From positions 1-64,000 of the forward strand of contig JAHWKO010000002.1 in the NCBI GenBank assembly GCA_019347855.1: a stretch of DNA of 64,000 bases, given 5' to 3'. A program made the position numbers and the translations under genes. This document shows positions 49,003 to 56,756 of this stretch, piece by piece. The notes under the pieces are model-generated. The model did not search any database. It was not told the DNA's origin and saw only the letters and a list, made by a program, of their open reading frames with translations. Source of the DNA: Actinomycetota bacterium. GTDB taxonomy: Bacteria > Actinomycetota > Nitriliruptoria > Nitriliruptorales > JAHWKO01. The stretch's first letter is position 1. Each line of letters begins with the position of its first letter.

Positions 49003-50757
49003 TCAGCGCGGGGGCAGCATCATCGCGCCCTCCGCGGCCGAGGTGGCCAGGGCCTGGTACAGCGCCAGGACGCCGGTCGCGGGTCGGGACGGAGGCTTGA
49101 ACTCCGCGGCCCGTTGGCCGATCAGCTCGGCGCCGCGTGCCGGCGACGGATCCGTCTCGCCGGAGGCCCCGAGCAGGTCGAGCTGCCGCTCGAGGACGTC
49201 GACCAGGACGAGGTCGCCGTCCCGGACCGTGCCGATCGGGCCGCCGGCTGCGGCTTCCGGTGAGACGTGGCCGACGCACGGTCCCTTGCTCGCGCCGGAG
49301 AAGCGGCCGTCGGTGACGATCGCGGTCGAGCCGGCCAGGTCCGGGTCGGAGGCGATCGCCGAGGTGACGTAGTACTGCTCGGGCATCCCGGAGCCGCGCG
49401 GCCCCTCGTTGCGGATGATGATCACGTCGCCGGGGACGATGCGTCGTTCGGTGATGGCGGCGAGCGCGTCCTCTTGTCGCTCGAAGACGCGGGCCGGACC
49501 GGTGATGCGGCGGGCCTCGGGCAGGACGGCGGTCCGCTTCACGACGGCACCGTCGGGGGCGAGGTTGCCGTGCAGGACCGCGATGGCGCCGCGTGGCTCG
49601 ATCGGGTCGGTCGCGGGGCGGATGATGTCGGTGGCCGTGAGTCCGAGTTTCGCCAGCTCAGCGTCCTCTCGGTCGAAGCTGCCGTCGGCCTCGAGCCGGT
49701 CGAGCTCCTCGCCCCACGGTCGCCCGGTGGCGGCGAGCGCGTCGAGGTGGAGGAGATCGCGCAGCTCGCGCATCACGCGTGGCACGCCGCCCGCGTACCA
49801 GAACAGGTGGGCCGGGTACTGGCCGGTGGGGCGCGCGTCGACGAGGAACGGAACGCGGTCGTTGAGCTCCTGGAACCGTTCCAGCCGGAGCGTCACGCCG
49901 GCCTCGTAGGCGATGGCGGGCAGGTGCAGCAGGAGGTTGGTCGAGCCACCGACCGCCGCGTGGACCATGATCGCGTTGTCGAAGGCCTGCGGCGTCAGCA
50001 GGTCGCGGCTGGTCCGGCCTGCGCGCAGGTGCTCGAGGAGCATGGCGCCGGCTCGGCGCGCACCCTCGACGATCACCTCGTCGTTGGCCGGCGCGACGGC
50101 GGTGTGGGGCAGAGCCAGGCCCAGGGTCTCGGACAGGACCTGCGAGGTCAGCGCGGTGCCCATGAACGCGCAGGAGCCGCAGGACGGGACGGCGGTGTCG
50201 ACCCACTCCTGGTAGGTGTCACGGTCGATCTCGCCGCGGCGCAGCGCCGCGGCGATGGCGCCGATCTGGTCGACGGTGACCCCACCGGGTCCCGCCGGCA
50301 TCGAGCCGCCCGGGATGTGGATCGCCGGCAGGTCGAGTCGTGCGGCGGCCATCAGGTGGGCGGGGACCGCCTTGTCGCAACCGGAGACGAACGCGACCGC
50401 GTCGTAGTAGCCGCTGCGGGCGTGCATCTCGGCGGCGGCCGCGATGATGTCGCGCGACGGCAACGAGTAGTCCATGCCCTCGGTGCCCTGCGCGATCCCG
50501 TCGCACATGTCCGTGCAGGCGTAGCGGGCCACCGCGCCACCCGCTTCGGTCGCCCCGTCGTGCGCCGCGTCGACCAGCGACCACAGGTGGACGGAACCGG
50601 GGTGCGAGTCCCCGGCGACCGACTCGACGAGTACGTACGGCTTGTCGAGATCCTCGTGGCTCCAACCCACGCCGAGTCGCAGCGCATCGGCTTCGGGCGC
50701 TTCGGCACGGGCGCGCTGGCTGAGGAGCTCGCCAGCGGGCACGGGTTCCACGGCCAT
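49003..50757 (-). CDS. IlvD/EDD-family sugar-acid dehydratase
   Basis: 584 residues. Fe-S cluster cysteines are visible in TDMCDGIAQG, FVSGCDKAVPAHLMAA and VPSCGSCAFMGT. The C-terminal beta-barrel domain carries NEGPRGSGMPE and DGRFSGASKGPCVGHVSPEAA. The CDKAVPA loop differs from the CDKTTPG of dihydroxyacid dehydratase, and the gene sits in a sugar island, so an aldonate such as xylonate, arabinonate or gluconate is the likely substrate. ATG at 50757 with AGGAGGG upstream. It is transcribed divergently from a zinc dehydrogenase that could perform an oxidation step in the same pathway. Confidence 0.92.
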   Translation of the reverse strand: MAVEPVPAGELLSQRARAEAPEADALRLGVGWSHEDLDKPYVLVESVAGDSHPGSVHLWSLVDAAHDGATEAGGAVARYACTDMCDGIAQGTEGMDYSLPSRDIIAAAAEMHARSGYYDAVAFVSGCDKAVPAHLMAAARLDLPAIHIPGGSMPAGPGGVTVDQIGAIAAALRRGEIDRDTYQEWVDTAVPSCGSCAFMGTALTSQVLSETLGLALPHTAVAPANDEVIVEGARRAGAMLLEHLRAGRTSRDLLTPQAFDNAIMVHAAVGGSTNLLLHLPAIAYEAGVTLRLERFQELNDRVPFLVDARPTGQYPAHLFWYAGGVPRVMRELRDLLHLDALAATGRPWGEELDRLEADGSFDREDAELAKLGLTATDIIRPATDPIEPRGAIAVLHGNLAPDGAVVKRTAVLPEARRITGPARVFERQEDALAAITERRIVPGDVIIIRNEGPRGSGMPEQYYVTSAIASDPDLAGSTAIVTDGRFSGASKGPCVGHVSPEAAAGGPIGTVRDGDLVLVDVLERQLDLLGASGETDPSPARGAELIGQRAAEFKPPSRPATGVLALYQALATSAAEGAMMLPPR

Positions 50758-50891
50758 GTCTGATCCCTCCTGATCAGTGCACCAGCCTCAGCCGCACGAA
50801 CGGTCCCGTCGTTGCGTCCAGGTCCTCGAGCGACGTACGGGTACCCGGCCGGTGGCCGCCTCGTCACGCCCCTTGCTGGGCTCGCACAACT

Positions 50892-50925
50892 ATGGAAAGA
50901 ATACTACCTTACCTGCTACGAATCT
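50892..50925 (-). promoter_or_regulatory. AT-rich promoter region of the IlvD/EDD gene
   Basis: On the minus strand this block reads GGTAAGGTAGTATTCTT over its central part (50911-50895). TAGTAT is a possible -10, and GTAAGG resembles the AT-rich block at 45771-45755. It is 135 bases from the ATG at 50757, farther than other copies. Confidence 0.35.
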
Positions 50926-50949
50926 TGGCGGTCGTGCCATCGTACGATA

Positions 50950-50966
50950 AGTTAGGATGGCTAACG
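50950..50966 (+). promoter_or_regulatory. Candidate shared operator upstream of the zinc dehydrogenase gene
   Basis: AGTTAGGATGGCTAACG: GTTAG and CTAAC form a perfect inverted repeat spaced by 5 bases, and the first 8 bases match the 19010 copy exactly. It lies 33 bases before the ATG at 50999. Confidence 0.6.
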
Positions 50967-50998
50967 AGCCGGCTGGCTCGTACCCGAGAGGAGAGCGC

Positions 50999-52066
50999 AT
51001 GCGGGCAGCGCGGCTGTGGGGGCGGGGAGATCTGCGTGTCGAGGAGGTGCCCGATCCAGGATCACCTCCGGCAGGCTGGGTCCTGGTGCGCATCGAGGCC
51101 TGCGGGATCTGTGGCACCGACGTCGAGGAGTTCACCGCGGGTCCGAACATCGTGCCCACGGAACCCCACCCTCTGACAGGTCGCTGCGTCCCCCTGACCC
51201 TGGGCCACGAGGCGGTCGGAGTGGTCGAAGAGGTAGGACCAGAGGCCTCGCTCGAGCCCGGGATGCGCGTGGCGGTCGAGGCCAACATGTTCTGTGGGGA
51301 GTGTTGGTGGTGCCACCGTCACGAGTACCAGCTCTGCCCCAAGCTCGCGTCGCTTGGTCTGATGGCAGATGGCGGCCTGGCCGAGCGGATGCTCGCCCCG
51401 GCCTACATGTGCATCCCCTTCGCCGACCACGTCGCGGCGGAAGCTGCCGCACTGGCCGAACCGTTGGCCGTCGTGGTGCGCGCGGCACGCCGTGGGGAGC
51501 TCTGTCTGGGCTCGACCGTCGGCATCGTCGGTGCGGGAACGATCGGGCTCCTCGCCGTGCAGACGGCGCGGATCGTCGGCGCTCGCCGGGTACTGGTGGT
51601 CGAGCGCCTCGAGCAACGTCGCCGGCTCGCACTCGAGCTCGGTGCAGACGCGGCCGTGTCACCGGAGGAAGCTGCCGAGGTTGGCCTCGAACTGACGGAG
51701 GGCATCGGGCTGGACGTGACCATCGAGGCCGCCGGGAACCCAGCGGCGGCCGTGGAGGCCGTGCGTCTGGCCCGACCAGGCGGTCGAGCGGTCCTGCTCG
51801 GGGTCTTCGACGCACCCGTCCCCGTGGACATGATGGATCTCTTACTCGGGGAGAAACAGATCCTGGCGAGCCTTTCACATGTGTACGACACCGACTTCGC
51901 GACCGCGGTCTCGCTGATCGAACGTGGACAGGTGGAGACAGCACCGTTGATCACGGACCGCATCCTGCTCGATGACGTCGTCGAGAAGGGGTTCAAGGTG
52001 CTCGTCACCGAGGCTGACGCGCACCTCAAGATCATCGTCACGCCCAACGGCCACCACACTGGCTGA
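50999..52066 (+). CDS. Zinc-dependent medium-chain dehydrogenase (butanediol/sorbitol type)
   Basis: 355 residues. Catalytic zinc ligands: the Cys of CGICGTD, LGHEAVG (His-Glu). The structural zinc loop CGECWWCHRHEYQLC has four cysteines. Rossmann motif VGIVGAGTIGLLA. The insertion after CGTD (AGPNIVPTEPHPLTG) is typical of 2,3-butanediol dehydrogenase-like members. It oxidises a polyol or sugar C-OH with NAD(P). ATG at 50999 with GAGAGGAG just upstream; a start at 50957 would put the operator's right arm inside the gene. Divergent from the IlvD/EDD gene. Confidence 0.93.
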   Translation: MRAARLWGRGDLRVEEVPDPGSPPAGWVLVRIEACGICGTDVEEFTAGPNIVPTEPHPLTGRCVPLTLGHEAVGVVEEVGPEASLEPGMRVAVEANMFCGECWWCHRHEYQLCPKLASLGLMADGGLAERMLAPAYMCIPFADHVAAEAAALAEPLAVVVRAARRGELCLGSTVGIVGAGTIGLLAVQTARIVGARRVLVVERLEQRRRLALELGADAAVSPEEAAEVGLELTEGIGLDVTIEAAGNPAAAVEAVRLARPGGRAVLLGVFDAPVPVDMMDLLLGEKQILASLSHVYDTDFATAVSLIERGQVETAPLITDRILLDDVVEKGFKVLVTEADAHLKIIVTPNGHHTG

Positions 52067-52211
52067 CGGAGGTGTCGGCGGAATGACGACTGAGCTCCGT
52101 GAGTGGCTTCCCTCCTAAGAGTCCCGAGGTTGCCCCCAGTAAACAACCGCAAGCTATGCCCCGGACAGTGCCACGGCGCAACAACGACCAGAGACGCCAT
52201 CACGTCCGATC
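52067..52211. other. Non-coding stretch before the tRNA-like remnant
   Basis: No gene is seen. It has a lower coding signal and a short GGAGGTGTCGGCGGAATGACG near the start that opens only a few codons. It may be the scar of an excised or decayed element ending at the tRNA-like sequence. Confidence 0.4.
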
Positions 52212-52269
52212 AGTAGCGGGTGGCCGCCGGTCCATCGGAGGTCGCAGGTTCAAACCTGCCCCCGCTACT
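52212..52269 (+). pseudogene. tRNA-like remnant (3' half of a tRNA with a matching 5' acceptor arm)
   Basis: A 9-bp acceptor-like helix pairs AGTAGCGGG (52212-52220) with CCCGCTACT (52261-52269). Inside it is a T arm, GCAGG and CCTGC, around TTCAAA, a loop one base short of the normal seven. The sequence GGTCGCAGGTTCAAA reads like the variable/T-arm region of an initiator-type tRNA. The D and anticodon arms are missing (only about 23 bases between acceptor and T arm), so it is not a working tRNA. A terminator follows immediately, as with real tRNA genes. It could be an old integration (att) site. Confidence 0.55.
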
Positions 52270-52270
52270 A

Positions 52271-52304
52271 GAAACGGCCCTTTCTGGGGCCGTTTCGCAT
52301 TTTC
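52271..52304 (+). terminator. Rho-independent terminator after the tRNA-like remnant
   Basis: GAAACGGCCC (52271-52280) pairs perfectly with GGGCCGTTTC (52287-52296) around TTTCTG, followed by GCATTTT. It is the cleanest intrinsic terminator in the window and belongs to the tRNA-like sequence just upstream. Confidence 0.8.
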
Positions 52305-52391
52305 CGGGGGGACATTCAAGGGACGAAACGCTGGGTTCTGTGGGGACGGTCCTCCGGACACTCACCCGCACGCTTGGCCCCCACTTAGGCA

Positions 52392-52408
52392 AGAAATCTA
52401 TACTAACC
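52392..52408 (+). promoter_or_regulatory. AT-rich promoter/operator-like element before the PhyH gene
   Basis: AGAAATCTATACTAACC; its complement GGTTAGTATAGATTTCT closely matches GGTTAGTATGTGATTCT at 56721. It lies 24 bases before the GTG at 52432. These two copies form a subtype of the shared element. Confidence 0.45.
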
Positions 52409-52431
52409 ATACGGGTCGAGAGGGGGAACCC

Positions 52432-53420
52432 GTGACCACAGCCAGAGAGACGGCGGGCAGTACCGCCGCCGCGCCGGAGGAGCCCGAGGAGCCGGCGCAC
52501 GCGAACCGGATCCCACCCCCCGCCGTGCAGGAGCCCTTCCGCACCGACCTGTCCGTCCGGGAGTCGATCGTCGAACTCGGTTACGCGTTCCTGCCGGCCA
52601 CGCTCGATCGCGACGAGGTCCTGCGCGTCCGCGGTGAACTCCTGGCCGTCGCCGCGACGCCGGGTGGTTGGCGCCGGGCACCGACCCGGCCGACGGCATC
52701 CCGGCAGCCGCCGTGCCGGACCAGGACGACCTCGACGCGGTGCGTCCCGTCCTGCGGGAGATGCAACGCATCGAGGCGTTGCACGCGCTCGGACACCAGC
52801 CGCGGCTGCTCGCCGCGGTCGACGCGGTCCTCGACGAGCCGTTCTTCCGCTACCCGTCGACGGTCCACCGCCTGAAGTTCCCCAGTGGCAAGCCGACACC
52901 GCCCCACCCCGACTGGTACTTCCTTCAGGGCTCGCCGGACAGCCTGACCGCCTGGGTGCCGTTCGGCGATCTCGACGCGAGCGCGGGTGGCCTGGCCGTC
53001 CTCGCAGGCTCGCACCGCCGCGGCCTCTACTGGTCGGACTGGAAGGGCACCCACGACCCGGACGTCCGCTGGCACGGCGGCGACTTCCAAGCCGGCGACG
53101 TGCTGCTGTTCCACGCGCTGACGGTGCACGCGTCGCTGCCCAACACCGTTACCACGGTGCGCGCGTCGGCCGACTACCGCTACCAGCCGCTGCGCGACCC
53201 GGTCCACGAGGCGTGGATGGTGCCGCACTTCGGCGTCGGCACCTGGGACGAGATCGCCGACGGCTGGACCGGTCCCCACGCCCGCTACTGGGAGGGCCTA
53301 CCGGTCACCGTCATCACCGACCGAGAGGAAGACGTCGAGCGTCTCGTCGGGCGGGTACGACCTCGGCTGTTCCCCCTCGACCGGCCGCCCCGTGCTGGTG
53401 ACGAAGGAGCGTCCCGATGA
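52432..53420 (+). pseudogene. Phytanoyl-CoA dioxygenase (PhyH) family gene with a frameshift
   Basis: GTG at 52432 with AGGGGG upstream starts a frame that runs family-like through LGYAFLPATLDRDEVLRVRG. It then loses register near 52660, where the next frame continues WLAPGTDPADGI. From there an intact PhyH domain follows: PHPDWYFLQGS (iron ligands His, Asp), WVPFGDLDASAGGLAVLAGSH and GDVLLFHALTVHASLPN with the distal histidine, ending at 53420. The family uses Fe(II) and 2-oxoglutarate to hydroxylate small molecules. All catalytic residues lie after the break, so a recent mutation, sequencing error or programmed shift are all possible. Confidence 0.8.
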
Positions 53421-53725
53421 CCTCGCCGTACGCGAGGTGTCGATCGACGAGCTGGGGCTGGCGGAGGTGCAGACCGCCTGACGTCAGAGGGTGAGGGGTC
53501 CGGCTCCGGTGTCCCACCCCCGCGCCATGAGCTGCGGGCTTGCGGCTTGCCACCTTCTCCGGGGCCCACGTGTCGGCCTCGGCTTCCAAGATCAGCGTGC
53601 CGATGGGGTCTCCGCGTAACCCGCATCGATGGCTCGCACGAGCACGGCGATTGTTCGAGAGCTGAACGGGACTCTTGGGCTTCGCCGCGCCGCCGAGGCG
53701 CCGACGCGCAGCTCCAGCGTGGACG
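53421..53725. other. Non-coding gap after the PhyH gene
   Basis: About 300 bases without a supported gene. A 29-codon stretch in the +1 frame over the end of PhyH (53392-53481, ending DELGLAEVQTA) looks protein-like but has no start or recognised family. No promoter element or clear hairpin was seen. Confidence 0.4.
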
Positions 53726-54673
53726 TTATCCCGGGACGAGCTGAGCCTTCACGACGTCGGTACGGCCGCGCATCAGTTGTGCGAAGATGTCCGCCCCCTG
53801 GTGGAGCGGGAACGTTCTCACCCATGACGACGGGTCGACGCTGGTGGCCAGGGCGATCGCTTGACGGAAGTCGAGGTCGGTATAGGCAAACGAGCCCAGC
53901 ACCGCCTGCTCGTTACGGATGAAGTCGAGTGCGGTGAAGGAAGGGTCCTCGCTGTGGAGGCCGAGCCACACGGCGACGCCACCCCGGCGAAGCTGGTCAA
54001 CCGACGCCTTGCGCGTCGATGCGGCTCCCACCGCGTCGATCACGAGATCGAACTCGCCGTCGAGTCGTTCGCCCACCGACGTGGCGCCGGCCTCGTCCGC
54101 GACCCGGAGCCGGTCATCAGCGAGGTCGGCGATGTGGACCTCGAGCGCCCCGCGCCAACGAGCCACGAGCAGGCAGACCAGCCCGATGGTGCCAGCGCCC
54201 AGGATGCCCACGCGTGCCGGCGTACGATCGGCGACCAGCCGCCAGGCGTGGACCGCGTTGGCGAGCGGCTCGACCAGTGCCGCCTGCTCCCAGGTGGCAT
54301 CGTCAGGCCAGCGGTAGAGGATCGTTTCTGGGACGGCGACCAGTTCGGCGAAGCCGCCGGCTCTATGGATGCCCACGACCGAGCGCTCGAGACACAGGTT
54401 CGCGCTACCGCGCAGACACAGGTGGCAGGTGCCACATGCGACGATCGGGTTCACGACCACGCGCTCACCGGTGTCGAGACGCTCGCCTGCGAACTCATGG
54501 CCCATGATCAGGGGCGGGACCCGGAACGGACTCTGGGAGCGGATGCCCTCGAGCTCCGAACCGCAGATGCCCGATGACCGGACCCGTACGAGGACCTCCT
54601 CGGGTCCAGGTACCGGGTCGTCTACGTCGAGAACGCGTAGCTCGAGTGGAGCGGTGTACACGAGAGCTTCCAT
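53726..54673 (-). CDS. Zinc-dependent medium-chain dehydrogenase
   Basis: 315 residues, slightly short for the family. Catalytic zinc site: SSGICGSE, MGHEFAG. The structural zinc loop ACGTCHLCLRGSANLC has the four cysteines. Rossmann motif VGILGAGTIGLVCLL. It resembles galactitol-1-phosphate/threonine dehydrogenase-like sugar dehydrogenases. The ATG at 54673 has no ribosome site and lies only 11 bases from the GTTAG/CTAAC element with its TATAC -10-like sequence, so the mRNA is probably leaderless or nearly so. Divergent from the MBL-fold gene at 54736. Confidence 0.92.
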   Translation of the reverse strand: MEALVYTAPLELRVLDVDDPVPGPEEVLVRVRSSGICGSELEGIRSQSPFRVPPLIMGHEFAGERLDTGERVVVNPIVACGTCHLCLRGSANLCLERSVVGIHRAGGFAELVAVPETILYRWPDDATWEQAALVEPLANAVHAWRLVADRTPARVGILGAGTIGLVCLLVARWRGALEVHIADLADDRLRVADEAGATSVGERLDGEFDLVIDAVGAASTRKASVDQLRRGGVAVWLGLHSEDPSFTALDFIRNEQAVLGSFAYTDLDFRQAIALATSVDPSSWVRTFPLHQGADIFAQLMRGRTDVVKAQLVPG

Positions 54674-54683
54674 GCGCGAGGAT

Positions 54684-54707
54684 GTTAGTGCGTATAGTTG
54701 ACTAACT
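54684..54707. promoter_or_regulatory. Divergent promoter with two GTTAG-type half-sites
   Basis: GTTAG (54684-54688) and CTAAC (54702-54706) face each other across 13 bases containing TATAGT, a good -10 for the plus direction. It lies 11 bases from the dehydrogenase ATG at 54673 and 29 bases from the TTG at 54736, so it could control both genes. Confidence 0.55.
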
Positions 54708-54735
54708 GCAAAGATGGCGAGCAGGAGGGCCGAGC

Positions 54736-55554
54736 TTGGCGAACCACACGCTCCGTGTCTTCAGCGTCGGGCGGACCGAGATCCCTGGGCCGGAGCTCTA
54801 CTGGATGAGCGATTGGGACCGTTGGTACGAACTCAGCTTCAACGTCGCACTTATCCAGGGCGAGAACTCGGTGGTGCTCGTCAACACCGGCGCGCCAGAA
54901 GATCTGACCCCCCTCAACAACCGGTGGACCTCGGCCCTCGGACCACGTGGCCGTTTCGAGCGTGACCCCCACCAGGCGGTGACCACCCGCCTCGATGAGG
55001 TCGGGTTGACGCCAGCCGACGTGACTGACGTGGTGGTCACTCCCTTCCAGCTGTACTCGACGGCGGGCATCCCGCTGTTCAGTCACGCCCGCATCCACCT
55101 ATCCCGACGGGGATGGGTGCACTTTCACACCACCCACGAGCATCCGCACGATGATCGCTGGACCTCCTTCGCGCCGGAGGTGCTCGTTCACCTGGTCACC
55201 GACGGGTGGGATCGTGTGCACCTGCTCGATGACGAGGACGAAGTAACCCTGGGCGTTCGAACCTGGTTCGCGGGTGCGCACCACCGCGCGTCCATCGCCG
55301 TCGAGGTGGACTCGACCGTCGGGACGGTCGTCCTCTCCGATGCGTTCTTCCACTACGGCAACGTCGAGGGCGATCGCCTGCTCGGTATCAACGAGAGCAT
55401 GTACGAGACCTTGGCGACCTACGAGCGCGCACGGCGGGTCGCTGACCACCTGGTGCCACTCTACGACCCCGAGGTGTTCGAGCGTTACCCCGACGGTGTG
55501 GTCGCGCCAGATCAGCGAGGCGTCGTAGGAGCGGCACGAGAGTCGCGGTCTTAG
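54736..55554 (+). CDS. MBL-fold protein lacking the metal-binding motif
   Basis: 272 residues. TTG start with AGGAGG 7 bases upstream. Overall pattern of an AHL-lactonase-like MBL protein: an N-terminal strand pair, VVLVNTGAP (for LVDTG), TRLDEVGLTPADVTDVVVT, AGAHHRASIAV (for GGHTPGS) and VVLSDAFF. The core HxHxDH motif is replaced by PFQLYS (residues 103-108), so all four ligands are lost, and the LVDTG aspartate is Asn. It is therefore unlikely to bind two zincs. It may be a binding protein or use another mechanism. It precedes a Gfo/Idh/MocA gene by 29 bases in the same transcript. Confidence 0.8.
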   Translation: MANHTLRVFSVGRTEIPGPELYWMSDWDRWYELSFNVALIQGENSVVLVNTGAPEDLTPLNNRWTSALGPRGRFERDPHQAVTTRLDEVGLTPADVTDVVVTPFQLYSTAGIPLFSHARIHLSRRGWVHFHTTHEHPHDDRWTSFAPEVLVHLVTDGWDRVHLLDDEDEVTLGVRTWFAGAHHRASIAVEVDSTVGTVVLSDAFFHYGNVEGDRLLGINESMYETLATYERARRVADHLVPLYDPEVFERYPDGVVAPDQRGVVGAARESRS

Positions 55555-55583
55555 GTCTCCAAGACTGCGACGGAGGTGATCCC

Positions 55584-56690
55584 GTGAGAGACCCGGTTCG
55601 GATCGGCGTGATCGGCACCGGGTGGTGGGCGACGCAGTTCCACGTGCCCGGTCTGATCAGCTACGAGGACGCTGAGGTGGTGGCGCTCGCCGATCCGGAT
55701 GCCGACCGGCTACGCGCAGCCGGGGACGCGTTCGGCGTGGAACGACTCTACGAGGATCACCGCGGGCTGCTCGACGCGGCCGACGTTGACGGGGTCGTCG
55801 TCGCGGTGCCGCACGCTTTCCACTACGACATCGCCGCCGCTGCGCTCGACGCCGGCAAGCACGTCATGCTCGAGAAACCCATGACGCTCGTTGCCGAGGA
55901 AGCCTGGGATCTTGTGGATCGAGCCGAGCGCTACCACCGACACTTGGTGATCGGGTACACCCATCAGTTCACCCGGAGCGCCCGGCGTGCCCGCGAGATC
56001 GTCCGTTCGGGTCGTCTTGGCGAACTCCGTCTCATCTCGGGGCTGTTCGCGTCCATGGTCGAGTCGTACCTCCGTGGCAGCCCTGAGGACTACGCCGATG
56101 TGTTCGGCTTCCCCGTGACCGGTCCGGATGCGTCGACCTACTCGGACCCGACCGTCTCGGGCGGAGGGCAGGGCCAGACGCAGGTCACCCACACCATGGC
56201 GATGATGTTCTGGGTCACCGGTCTACGTCCGGTCGAGGTCTTCGCGAGGATGGCGAACCACGACCTCGCCGTCGATCTCGTCGATGCCATCACCTACCGC
56301 TGCGAGGGTGGCGCGCTCGGAACGATGGCTTCGATCGGCAGTCTTCGTCCCGGCCAAACGGCACAGCAACAGCTGCGATACTTCGGCTCCGAGGGGTTCA
56401 TGGTGCAGGATCTGATCAGCGGCCGGCTCGACGCTCAATTCAACGATGGCACCGAGGAGATCCTGCCGCCACTCGCCGAGGACGAGGCGTATCCGGCCCA
56501 CGCCACCGCGCGATGTCTCGTCGATCTGATCCGCGGCGAGGGCGTGAACGACGGGCCGCCCGAACCTGCGGCGGTGACGGTGGAGTTCCTCGAAGCCGCC
56601 TACCGCTCGGCCGCTGCCGGTGAGCTCGTCGATGTTCATTGGTCAGCCAGCCGAAGGCTGTCCCTAGGGTCGCCGCGCGAGACCGTTTAG
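55584..56690 (+). CDS. Gfo/Idh/MocA-family oxidoreductase
   Basis: 368 residues. Classic N-terminus RIGVIGTGWWATQFHVPG, the conserved HVMLEKPMTL (EKP with catalytic lysine) and the C-terminal beta-sheet domain beginning with LISGLFASMVESYL. All canonical motifs are intact, unlike the pair at 19054/20076. NAD(P)-dependent sugar oxidation is likely. GTG at 55584 with a near-perfect GGAGGTGATCC ribosome site, the best in the window. Confidence 0.92.
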   Translation: MRDPVRIGVIGTGWWATQFHVPGLISYEDAEVVALADPDADRLRAAGDAFGVERLYEDHRGLLDAADVDGVVVAVPHAFHYDIAAAALDAGKHVMLEKPMTLVAEEAWDLVDRAERYHRHLVIGYTHQFTRSARRAREIVRSGRLGELRLISGLFASMVESYLRGSPEDYADVFGFPVTGPDASTYSDPTVSGGGQGQTQVTHTMAMMFWVTGLRPVEVFARMANHDLAVDLVDAITYRCEGGALGTMASIGSLRPGQTAQQQLRYFGSEGFMVQDLISGRLDAQFNDGTEEILPPLAEDEAYPAHATARCLVDLIRGEGVNDGPPEPAAVTVEFLEAAYRSAAAGELVDVHWSASRRLSLGSPRETV

Positions 56691-56720
56691 GTGTGCACAA
56701 CCTCGCACCCTCTGTGCAGT

Positions 56721-56744
56721 GGTTAGTATGTGATTCTGCCTAAG
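56721..56744 (+). promoter_or_regulatory. AT-rich promoter/operator-like element before the dehydratase-GH2 operon
   Basis: GGTTAGTATGTGATTCT followed by GCCTAAG; the first 17 bases match the complement of the element at 52392. It lies 12 bases before the ATG at 56757 and marks the start of the transcript running to the window end. Confidence 0.5.
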
Positions 56745-56756
56745 TGGAAGGCAACG

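Noticed and set aside
53392..53481. A 29-codon protein-like stretch in the +1 frame over the end of the PhyH gene, as a separate gene end
   Set aside because: It has no start, no recognised family and no upstream continuation, so it is probably chance in GC-rich DNA.
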